This document shows, in pieces, positions 36,832 through 44,406 of a stretch of DNA of 64,000 bases (position 1 is the stretch's first letter; the number at the start of each line of letters is the position of its first letter). Source of the stretch: Corynebacterium sp. (GTDB taxonomy: Bacteria > Actinomycetota > Actinomycetes > Mycobacteriales > Mycobacteriaceae); NCBI RefSeq assembly GCF_030532715.1, contig NZ_JAUNKO010000006.1, forward strand, positions 124,001-188,000, read 5' to 3'. The notes under the pieces were generated by a model. That model was not told the DNA's origin, made no database searches, and saw nothing but the letters and a program-made list of their open reading frames with translations. A program made the translations under genes and the position numbers.

Positions 36832-38079
36832 ATGACCGAAGACACCACCTTTGAGCTGCACACGCGCCTCGATGCTTCACCGCACGGGCGTACGGGGATT
36901 ATCCATACTCCGCACGGTGATATTGCCACGCCGGCGTTTATCCCGGTGGGCACGAAAGCCACCGTGAAAACTCTCACCCCGGAGCAGGTGCGCTCCACCG
37001 GGGCGCAGGCGGTGTTGGGGAACGCCTACCACCTGTATCTGCAGCCAGGGCCCGATATTGTGGACGCTGCTGGCGGGCTCGCGGCGTTTCAAAACTGGCA
37101 CGGCCCCACGTACACGGATTCCGGTGGCTTTCAGGTGATGAGTCTCGGCGTGGGTTTTAAAAAGGTCCTCGCTATGGATACCAAGGGCCTCACCGAGGGC
37201 GACATACGTGCGAAACGTAAAGACCGCATGGCCAAGGTGGATGAAGACGGCGTGGATTTCCGCAGCGTACTCGACGGCTCAAAGCATCGCTTTACGCCCG
37301 AGGTTTCAATGCGCATCCAACACCAATTGGGTGCGGACATTATGTTCGCATTCGACGAGCTCACCACCCTGGTGGATACGCGCCGTTACCAGGAGGATTC
37401 CGTCGCCCGCACACACCGGTGGGCGCAACGTTGCCTTGACGAGCACCAGCGGCTCACCGATGCCCGCCCCGGCAAACCGTTGCAAAGTCTCTGGGGCGTG
37501 GTTCAGGGTGCCCAATACGAAGATTTACGACGCCGCGCCGCCCGCGGCCTCGTCGAACTTTCCGACGCCGCGGAGGCCGCCGGGCGCCGTGGATTCGGCG
37601 GCTACGGTATCGGTGGTGCGCTGGAAAAGGAAAACCTCGGCACCATTGTCGAGTGGGTGTGTGACGAACTGCCGGAGGATCGACCCCGCCACCTGCTGGG
37701 AATTTCCGAACCCGATGACCTGTTTACCGCTATCGAGGCAGGCGCCGACACCTTCGATTGCGTGGCGCCTACCCGCCTGGGCCGCCACGGCGGCGTCTAC
37801 ACCCTCGACGGCCGAGTGAACCTCACTCGTGCGGAATTCAAACGGGATTTTTCCCCAATTGACCACGAGGTCGGCGGGTATGTTTCCCAGAATTACTCCC
37901 GCGCCTACATCCACCACTTGCTACGCGCTAAGGAATACCTCGGCGGCACGCTGTGCACTCTGCACAACCTGCACTTCCTAGTGGGGCTTGTGGATAATAT
38001 CCGCGCCGCAATCACCGGGGGCTATTATCAGGCTTACCGCGACGAATTCCTCGGCCGTTACTACGCCAACAAGCGCTAA
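36832..38079 (+). CDS. tgt: Queuine tRNA-ribosyltransferase Tgt lacking the zinc cysteines (415 aa)
   Basis: Tgt exchanges guanine 34 of tRNA-Asn/Asp/His/Tyr for a queuosine-type base. The active-site parts are kept: TDSGGFQVMSLG near residue 100, GGYGIGGAL near residue 260 and the nucleophile Asp309 in FDCVAPTR. The zinc site usually reads CxCxxC before NYSRAY and ends with a His. Here the three cysteines are Val347, Gly349 and Ser352 in PIDHEVGGYVSQNYSRAY, while His378 in LHNLHF is kept. The fold could be stabilised without zinc. A queuosine-precursor carrier gene (YhhQ) lies convergently just downstream, which fits base salvage. I see no gene for making the base in the window. Confidence 0.9.
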   Translation: MTEDTTFELHTRLDASPHGRTGIIHTPHGDIATPAFIPVGTKATVKTLTPEQVRSTGAQAVLGNAYHLYLQPGPDIVDAAGGLAAFQNWHGPTYTDSGGFQVMSLGVGFKKVLAMDTKGLTEGDIRAKRKDRMAKVDEDGVDFRSVLDGSKHRFTPEVSMRIQHQLGADIMFAFDELTTLVDTRRYQEDSVARTHRWAQRCLDEHQRLTDARPGKPLQSLWGVVQGAQYEDLRRRAARGLVELSDAAEAAGRRGFGGYGIGGALEKENLGTIVEWVCDELPEDRPRHLLGISEPDDLFTAIEAGADTFDCVAPTRLGRHGGVYTLDGRVNLTRAEFKRDFSPIDHEVGGYVSQNYSRAYIHHLLRAKEYLGGTLCTLHNLHFLVGLVDNIRAAITGGYYQAYRDEFLGRYYANKR

Positions 38080-38772
38080 TTATTGGTGCACGGGCTCCGG
38101 CTGCTGCGCGGCCTGTGAGTAGTATCCTTCGCGGCGTTTCACCCACCGGATCGCCGCGTAGGTTACCGGCATCACCATGATCTCCACGGCGGTCTTCCAG
38201 AGGAAACCAAACAGCGTGTAATTCACGGTATCCGCAAACGTGCTAATGCCGATCGCGGGCGCCGCAATCAGGCAAAACACCAGGGTGTCCCCAAATTCAC
38301 CGACCACCGTGGAGCCCAACAATCGAGCCCACAGGGAAGACTCCCCAGTTTTCTCCTTGAGCTTCACCAGCACCCACGAGTTCAGCAATTGGCCCACCAG
38401 GTAGCCCGCCAAGCTGGCCAACACGATTTGCGGCACCAACCCCAGCACCGCGCTGAATTGTTGCTGCTGCTCATAAAATTCGGCGGCGGGGAGCGCGATG
38501 GCGATGTAAAACGACACCACCGCCACAATGGTGACCACGAAACCCGTCCAAATGGCGCGGCGAGTCGCGCGGAAGCCAAAACACTCCGCCAGCACGTCGC
38601 CCACCACATAGGCGAGCGGGAACAAGAAGAAAGCGCCGTCCGTAATGATGGGGCCCAGCGCTACGGCCTTCGTGGCGGTGATATTGGAGATCACAAACAC
38701 GGCCACAAAAAGCGCAAGAAGCACTGGGTACACACTTTGTTGTACTGGGATAAAACGCGCACTGCTGGACAT
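38080..38772 (-). CDS. Queuosine precursor transporter, YhhQ/VUT family (230 aa)
   Basis: This integral membrane protein has about six helices and the family motifs NITATKAVALG near residue 30, FPLAYVVGDVLAECFGFR near residue 55 and GSTVVGEFGDTLVFC near residue 155. YhhQ proteins take up queuine or preQ bases. The gene is convergent with tgt and its stop directly abuts that of tgt, so the two probably form a salvage module. ATG 38772 is preferred. A longer GTG start at 38811 is possible. Confidence 0.9.
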   Translation of the reverse strand: MSSSARFIPVQQSVYPVLLALFVAVFVISNITATKAVALGPIITDGAFFLFPLAYVVGDVLAECFGFRATRRAIWTGFVVTIVAVVSFYIAIALPAAEFYEQQQQFSAVLGLVPQIVLASLAGYLVGQLLNSWVLVKLKEKTGESSLWARLLGSTVVGEFGDTLVFCLIAAPAIGISTFADTVNYTLFGFLWKTAVEIMVMPVTYAAIRWVKRREGYYSQAAQQPEPVHQ

Positions 38773-38834
38773 AGGTGTAGATGATCCCACAGTGAGGCTA
38801 GCCAACACCACTCTGGTGACGGCTCCGCAGCAAG

Positions 38835-39728
38835 CTAGTCTTCGAGCACCAGTTCGGCGTCGGTGATGGCTAGGGGTTCCGCATTGCCCATCGCAAGCGG
38901 ATGGAAATGCTGCGCGTTTTCGCCGACGGGGACGGCGAGCGCCTGGGCGTCGCTAATAAAGGTCAGTGCCAACAGCGACGCAAACTGGTTGAGCAACACC
39001 GTCGCCTCAAAGTGGTCAATATCGTCGGCCTCGGGAGCGTCCACCGTCAACAAACCGTACAACTTATCAGCGCTGCTCACAGGCATGGTGGCAAAGCACT
39101 CGTAGGCAAACTCCTCGCCTTTAAGCTCGGTGGTGTCGGACTCGTAGCGGCCCTCGTTGAGCCGCATAGCTAGCCGCAGTGACTCGTCGGCGGGCGTAAA
39201 CACGCGATTCGAACGTTGGCTCTGGCGGCTGTCGTGCGCCCACGACGCGGCGCGCAACTCAACGGGGTCCGTATTGGTAACCAAAAATAGGTTTACCCGC
39301 ACCCCGTTGCCCGGTCCCAGCCGGTCCTTCACCATGGCCAAAATACTGCGGCGAACGTTATTCAAACGAATTTCCCGCAACGTGTGGTCTTTCACGCTCA
39401 GCGTATCGCCCACATCCTGCGTTGCTTGGGTAAGTTCGCGCACAATGGATTCCAGCGCCGCCATCTGGGAGGCGCGCCGCTCCTGCTCCAGAACCTTCTT
39501 ACGGCTATCCCGCAGGCGGCCCAACACCAATCCAAAAAATGCGACAACGCCGCACAGGATGGCAATGGGTAGACGCTCCGCGCCAGCGATCGCGGCCGCG
39601 GCGGAACCGAAAACCACCATTGCTTGGAACAGGAGCGGGTGAATAGTAGAGATGCGTTTCGCCCACTTTGGTTCCGGCAATACTGGGTCGTACGCCGCGC
39701 TTATGGTCTTAGGATTTCGGTTAAACAT
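38835..39728 (-). CDS. Membrane-anchored GAF-domain protein (297 aa)
   Basis: Two hydrophobic segments near residues 30-70 (LLFQAMVVFGSAAAAIAGA and LPIAILCGVVAFFGLVLGRL) are followed by a coiled region and a GAF-like domain of about 150 residues (from VKDRLGPGNGVRVNLFLV to NQFASLLALTF). No output domain such as a kinase or cyclase is attached. It may sense a small ligand or redox state at the membrane. I use ATG 39728, which follows a clear stop-free but unconserved extension. It stands between the YhhQ and flotillin genes on the same strand. Confidence 0.7.
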   Translation of the reverse strand: MFNRNPKTISAAYDPVLPEPKWAKRISTIHPLLFQAMVVFGSAAAAIAGAERLPIAILCGVVAFFGLVLGRLRDSRKKVLEQERRASQMAALESIVRELTQATQDVGDTLSVKDHTLREIRLNNVRRSILAMVKDRLGPGNGVRVNLFLVTNTDPVELRAASWAHDSRQSQRSNRVFTPADESLRLAMRLNEGRYESDTTELKGEEFAYECFATMPVSSADKLYGLLTVDAPEADDIDHFEATVLLNQFASLLALTFISDAQALAVPVGENAQHFHPLAMGNAEPLAITDAELVLED

Positions 39729-39812
39729 AAGCCCATAAGTAGCAGCGGCGCAGTCCAGCGGCAATAGGGGGTAGCCGTTTACTGAAGGTATCGTGAGCGC
39801 GCAATAGAGAAA

Positions 39813-41318
39813 CTATGAATTGCGCACTTCAGGAGTGATTGTTGCAGTGTCGGTAGTGGTTGCGGGAGTGCGGTCCAAAATCTTGGAAATATCGTAGCCG
39901 GTAGCGTCCTTGACCAACTGCAAGGTTTGCGTCAGGTTATCCGTAACCTGACGGGGAATAGCGCTCGCGCCCTCCGTGGACACCACGGTCAGCTTATCGA
40001 TGTTACCCATCGGTGCAGCGACCTTCTCAGCGATCTGCGGCAGTACCTCAATCAGCATTTGCAGCGTCGCTGCCTCGTTGTAGTGCGCAAAGGCTTCCGC
40101 CCGTTTGTTCATGGCTTCGGCCTCGGCCTGGCCAATTGCAAGGATGGCCGCGGCTTTCGCTTCACCTTCTGCACGGGTGGCCTCCGCCTCCGCGATACGG
40201 CGCGCCTTTTCTGACTCACCGCGCTTCGCACCCTCAATGGCGTTCGCTTCCGCGAGTGCAGAGCGGCGAGACTTTTCACCCACACCTTCGAGACGGGCTT
40301 TCTCCGCGTCCGCCTCCGCGTTCGCAATAGCGGCGGCCTTGCGGGCTTCGGCGTCGAAAATCGCCGAGTTACGACGCCCCTCCGCCTCCGTTTCCACCTG
40401 GTACCGATGAGCGTCGGCAGGGCGGCGAACCTCTGTATCCAACTGCCGTTCCTTCAGCGCAGCCTGTGCCACGGCGACCTTTTCCTGCTCCATCAAAATC
40501 GCCTGGTCGCGGTCCGCTTGAGCTAACGGCCCCGACGCCGCAGCACGAGCCCGCGCAGCATCCGTTTCAGCCTGAATCTCCGCCTGCTTCAGCACCAGAG
40601 CGCGGCGAGAAATAGCAACCTCCTGCTCCGCCGCAATCTGCGCCTGCTGCGCCTCCCGCGTAGCCTCCGCTTCCGCAACCGCAGCGAGCCGGCCAACCTT
40701 CGCCGACTCCGGGCGGCCCAAATCGTTCAGGTACGTGCCGTCATCCGTGATGTCCTGAATCTGGAACGTATCAAGCACAAGACCCTGGCCCGTGAGGGAA
40801 GCCTCCGACTCATCCGTCACCCGCTGCGCGAACGCCGCGCGGTCCCGAATAATCTGCTCCACCGTGAGCGAACCAACGATTGAACGGAGAGAACCAGCGA
40901 GGGTTTCCTGCGTAAACGTTTCAATCTCGTCCTGCTGTGCCAAGAAGCGCTGCGCCGCGGCCCGAATCGAATCCTCGTTCCCGCCAACTTTAACGATGGC
41001 GACGCCCTCCACGTTGAGCTTGATGCCTTGACCCGACACCGCATTGCGGATCGTCACCATGATGCGGCGGGACGATAAATCAAGAATATGCAGCCGCTGG
41101 ATAAACGGGATCACAAACACCCCGCCACCCATGACCACCTTCTGGCCACTCAAATCCGTGGAAATCAAACCAGTCTCCGGATTGTGAACCGCTTTGCCGC
41201 GGCGGCCAGTGATAATAAACGCCTCGTTTGGCTTTGCCACGCGGTAACGGCTGGCAATAAGCAAACCCACGAACACCATAACGGCAAACAGGCCTACTAT
41301 AGCTACAATCGCATCCAA
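39813..41318 (-). CDS. Flotillin-like SPFH protein (501 aa)
   Basis: An N-terminal membrane anchor (residues 3-24) is followed by an SPFH/band 7 domain (about residues 25-200) and a long coiled-coil rich in Glu, Ala and Lys with repeated EAEA motifs (residues 210-430), as in bacterial FloT/YuaG. These proteins form membrane scaffolds. The NfeD-type gene upstream on the same strand, 43 bases away, is the usual partner. The 500-residue length is typical. Confidence 0.92.
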   Translation of the reverse strand: MDAIVAIVGLFAVMVFVGLLIASRYRVAKPNEAFIITGRRGKAVHNPETGLISTDLSGQKVVMGGGVFVIPFIQRLHILDLSSRRIMVTIRNAVSGQGIKLNVEGVAIVKVGGNEDSIRAAAQRFLAQQDEIETFTQETLAGSLRSIVGSLTVEQIIRDRAAFAQRVTDESEASLTGQGLVLDTFQIQDITDDGTYLNDLGRPESAKVGRLAAVAEAEATREAQQAQIAAEQEVAISRRALVLKQAEIQAETDAARARAAASGPLAQADRDQAILMEQEKVAVAQAALKERQLDTEVRRPADAHRYQVETEAEGRRNSAIFDAEARKAAAIANAEADAEKARLEGVGEKSRRSALAEANAIEGAKRGESEKARRIAEAEATRAEGEAKAAAILAIGQAEAEAMNKRAEAFAHYNEAATLQMLIEVLPQIAEKVAAPMGNIDKLTVVSTEGASAIPRQVTDNLTQTLQLVKDATGYDISKILDRTPATTTDTATITPEVRNS

Positions 41319-41361
41319 AATAATGCCTTTCGTAATATGAAGATATGTGTATGTGAGGCTT

Positions 41362-41868
41362 TCAGGGGAGCGTGTTGAGCGAAACTACCTCGACGGCAGT
41401 AGGTGAAACAATCGATACAACCCACACTTCAGCACCTGACGAAACAGGCTCCGAGGAACGCGCCGCAATCTTGCGCATGTGACCGCCGACGCGAATCTTG
41501 ATTTCCCCATAACCATCGGCAGGGATGGCAGTAATTACACGGCCACTATGGCCAACCATGGAATCGGAGCGGAAACTCACCTCGTCCTCACCGGACTTCA
41601 GTGCGCGGGTCAACCGCAGTGCGCCCGCAGTTGCAATCGCGCCAATGACAAAGCCAATGATCGAAGCCCACGTCACGTCGCCGGTCAGCGACAACCCAAG
41701 GGCGCCGCCAAATCCAAACGCGCCCAAAAACGCGGCAACACTGGATACTGAAAACAGATCATTATCAATTACATCTAGGTTCAGCAGGCCATCCAGCAAA
41801 TCGCCGACGAGCAACGAAACAATGACCAAGGCGAGACCAATGCTGCCAATGATGATGAATGTGGTCAC
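41362..41868 (-). CDS. NfeD/YuaF-like membrane protein (168 aa)
   Basis: There are about three N-terminal helices (residues 5-22, 43-62 and 68-88), then a C-terminal OB-fold domain of the NfeD type (from MVGHSGRVITAIPADGYGEIKIRVGG to the end). It pairs with the flotillin gene downstream. In Bacillus the YuaF/YuaG pair sets up membrane domains. Confidence 0.88.
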   Translation of the reverse strand: MTTFIIIGSIGLALVIVSLLVGDLLDGLLNLDVIDNDLFSVSSVAAFLGAFGFGGALGLSLTGDVTWASIIGFVIGAIATAGALRLTRALKSGEDEVSFRSDSMVGHSGRVITAIPADGYGEIKIRVGGHMRKIAARSSEPVSSGAEVWVVSIVSPTAVEVVSLNTLP

Positions 41869-42005
41869 ACTTGCCCCCTTTCGGCACCCCTAATTATATG
41901 GAAAACATACGCTTTTTCCATATAGTCCTCAGAAAGTTACCCCCTGGTGACGGTAAAGTTGGGGGCACAATGTGGTTTTGATCTTGGTTGCCGATTAAAC
42001 ATGAG

Positions 42006-42043
42006 CAAACCCCCAGCAGGATGTTGATCCTGCTGGGGGTTTG
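42006..42043 (-). terminator. Terminator of tRNA-Ser(GGA)
   Basis: A perfect 17-base stem (42006-42022 with 42027-42043) with a GTTG loop lies directly downstream of the tRNA on the minus strand. Confidence 0.85.
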
Positions 42044-42047
42044 CAAG

Positions 42048-42135
42048 TGGCGGAGGATAGGGGATTTGAACCCCTGAGGGATTGCTCCCAACACGCGTTC
42101 CAGGCGTGCGACATAGGCCGCTAGTCGAATCCTCC
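42048..42135 (-). tRNA. tRNA-Ser (anticodon GGA)
   Basis: On the minus strand GGAGGAT pairs with ATCCTCC ahead of an encoded GCCA. The anticodon loop is CTGGAAC, and the variable arm is long. Confidence 0.93.
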
Positions 42136-42267
42136 AGTAAACATGACACCCAAGCGGGCGTTGTGTTCCTCAAAGACTGTACACGTCGGACTTTGAAAAC
42201 GCCAAACTACTGGTGAGGGGTGGTTGTCGGGGGCGTCGATAGGCGGGGTGTGCTAGAGTCTTCCGCA

Positions 42268-42353
42268 GGACCCCGTGCGGCGTGAATCTTGTGAACTCCC
42301 CCAGGGCAGGAATGCAGCAAGGGTCAGCGAGCTCTGACGGGTGCGCGGGGTCC
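42268..42353 (+). ncRNA. ffs: Signal recognition particle RNA (4.5S type)
   Basis: The conserved apical part of bacterial small SRP RNA is present: CAGGGCAGGAATGCAGCAAGG at 42303-42323, with the stem closed by GGACCCCGTGC at the 5' end and GTGCGCGGGGTCC at the 3' end. A TAGAGT -10 box at 42254-42259 precedes it. SRP RNA lies before aspT and dnaX in other corynebacteria. Confidence 0.93.
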
Positions 42354-42542
42354 CCTTACTTTACGTTCAGCCTCCACGCGAGTGGGGGTATTTTTGTGTG
42401 TTGTGTAGGGCTAGTACTGGGGTGGGGTTACAGCTACAGTAGGTTGAGCATGGCTGCGCTGGGGCACGGGCACCTGCCACCTGCACCTGCGGAGCTGAGC
42501 GCCTATGTTGACTCGACGCTTCACCGTGGAAGGTGGCCTACA

Positions 42543-43814
42543 TTGCAGTTGCAGGATTTTGATTCGACCGCCCTCGCCGAATTCAAGGCGGAGATTGAAA
42601 AGGAATACGGGGAGCTGAAAGCCCGGAACCTGAAGCTAGACCTCACCCGCGGGAAGCCTTCCGCGGAACAACTCTCCATTTCCAATGCGCTGCTGTCCTT
42701 GCCTGGGGAGGGGGACTTCAAGGCGGCGGACGGTACGGATTGCCGCAACTATGGTGGGCTGACCGGTATTGAAGATATCCGCAAGATTTGGGCGGAGGCT
42801 ATTGGTCTGCCCGTGCAGAACGTGTGGGCGGGCGACGCGTCCAGCTTGAACATTATGTTTGACCTGATCAGCGCTGCTTGGATTTGGGGCACGCAGGATT
42901 CGCCGCGTCCGTGGTCGAAGGAGGACGAGGTGAAGTGGATTTGCCCGGTGCCGGGCTATGACCGCCACTTCACCATCACGGAGCATTTCGGCATGACGAT
43001 GATCCCGGTGCCCATGACGGATGAGGGCCCGGACTTGGATGCGGTGCGCGAGTTGGCCAAGGATCCGAAGGTGAAGGGCATGTGGTGCGTGCCTATTTTC
43101 GGCAATCCTACTGGCGTTACTTACTCCGAGAAGGTTTGTGCGGGGTTGGCGGGTTTGGAGGCTGCGGCCCCAGATTTCCGCATTGTGTGGGATAACGCGT
43201 ATGCGCTGCACACGCTTACTGAGGAGTTCCCCAAGGTGGTGAACGTGTTGGAATTGGCGGCACAGGCGGGGAACCCGAACCGGTTCTGGTGCATGTCCTC
43301 CACCTCCAAGATCACCTTCGCCGGCGCTGGCGTGTCGTTCTTTGCTTCCTCCGAGTCGAACCTGCAGTGGTACGGCTCGCACGCGGGTGTGCGCGGTATC
43401 GGCCCGAACAAGATTAACCAGTTGGCACACGCCAAGTTCTTCGGCGATGTTGCGGGTCTGCGTAAGGTGATGCAACAGCACGCGAAGTCTTTGGCGCCGA
43501 AGTTCCAGCGCGTGCTGGAAATCCTTGAGAATCGCCTTGGTAAGCACGGCGTGGCCACGTGGACGAAGCCCACTGGCGGGTACTTTATTTCCCTGGATGT
43601 GGTGGACGGCACCGCGAGCCGCGTAGTGGAGTTGGCGAAGGAGGCCGGCATTGCGCTCACCGCCGCTGGTTCTTCGTTCCCGTTGAAGCAGGACCCGAAC
43701 GATCGGAACATTCGCCTCGCGCCGTCGCTGCCGCCGGTGGATGAGCTTGAGGTTGCCATGGACGGTGTGGCTACCTGCGTACTGCTGGCTGCCGCGGAGA
43801 AGTATTCGAAGTAG
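42543..43814 (+). CDS. aspT: Aspartate aminotransferase AspT (about 423 aa)
   Basis: This is a class I PLP aminotransferase of the corynebacterial AspT subgroup, converting oxaloacetate and glutamate to aspartate. The PLP lysine is Lys256 in SSTSKITFAGAG, and the family signatures LDLTRGKPSAEQL near residue 30 and IFGNPTGVTY near residue 185 are present. I choose TTG 42543, nine bases after GGAAGG, because it puts the N terminus (LQDFD) where family members start. ATG 42450 is an alternative that adds 31 unconserved residues. The frame further upstream runs through the SRP RNA. Confidence 0.9.
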   Translation: MQLQDFDSTALAEFKAEIEKEYGELKARNLKLDLTRGKPSAEQLSISNALLSLPGEGDFKAADGTDCRNYGGLTGIEDIRKIWAEAIGLPVQNVWAGDASSLNIMFDLISAAWIWGTQDSPRPWSKEDEVKWICPVPGYDRHFTITEHFGMTMIPVPMTDEGPDLDAVRELAKDPKVKGMWCVPIFGNPTGVTYSEKVCAGLAGLEAAAPDFRIVWDNAYALHTLTEEFPKVVNVLELAAQAGNPNRFWCMSSTSKITFAGAGVSFFASSESNLQWYGSHAGVRGIGPNKINQLAHAKFFGDVAGLRKVMQQHAKSLAPKFQRVLEILENRLGKHGVATWTKPTGGYFISLDVVDGTASRVVELAKEAGIALTAAGSSFPLKQDPNDRNIRLAPSLPPVDELEVAMDGVATCVLLAAAEKYSK

Positions 43815-44377
43815 TGAATCTTAAGGAGACGGCCTTTTGGCTCGACAGCGTGTTCCCCTGTTCGTTGAAGTTTGAGCAGCGGTCGGGTTTTCACCTAGCC
43901 ACTGCCGAATTGGGCGCGGGGGAGTCGCTTGCGTGCTCGGTTGATTTCGCGCACGTGGACACCGGGCTCCAGCTTGTCGACGCCGACGTCTCCGTCCGTT
44001 GCGAAATTTTCTGCGTGTCCCGCGCAGACCCCGCCGTGGTGGCATCGTTGGTCACCATGGCGGCTACCATGCTGGTGGATACGAACACGACGAGTGCGTC
44101 GTTTCCGGCGCAGCCCGGTACGTTGTTGCCGGGCATGGCCGCGTATGGCCCGGCCGAAGTGACGGCTGATTTGTCAGTGCGGCATGGGTTGTTGATCGCA
44201 CCGTTTGTTTGGGAGCAGGGGGTGCCCCAGGTGCGTGAGGAGGATCGGCTGACTACCTTGTGCCAACTCATTCCGCTTACCGACGATGAGTTTCTGCACG
44301 GCCATACCTATGGGGTGCCTGCGTTGCAGGAGGCGTTGATCGAGGAAAACGTTGACTTGATGAACCTCCACAGGTGA
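43814..44377 (+). CDS. Suppressor-of-fused-like protein of unknown role (187 aa)
   Basis: The sequence is soluble, with a C-terminal block LCQLIPLTDDEFLHGHTYG followed by LQEALIEENVDLMNLHR that resembles bacterial suppressor-of-fused (SUFU) domain proteins. Its start GTG overlaps the last base of the aspT stop codon, so the two are translationally coupled. The gene then leads into dnaX after 29 bases. The function is not known, and the family call is tentative. Confidence 0.65.
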   Translation: MNLKETAFWLDSVFPCSLKFEQRSGFHLATAELGAGESLACSVDFAHVDTGLQLVDADVSVRCEIFCVSRADPAVVASLVTMAATMLVDTNTTSASFPAQPGTLLPGMAAYGPAEVTADLSVRHGLLIAPFVWEQGVPQVREEDRLTTLCQLIPLTDDEFLHGHTYGVPALQEALIEENVDLMNLHR

Positions 44378-44406
44378 CATGCCGCAACGCAGGTAGGCTC
44401 TAATCC

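Noticed and set aside
42282..42449. N-terminal extension of the aspT frame
   Set aside because: The first part lies within the SRP RNA gene and has no similarity to aminotransferases.
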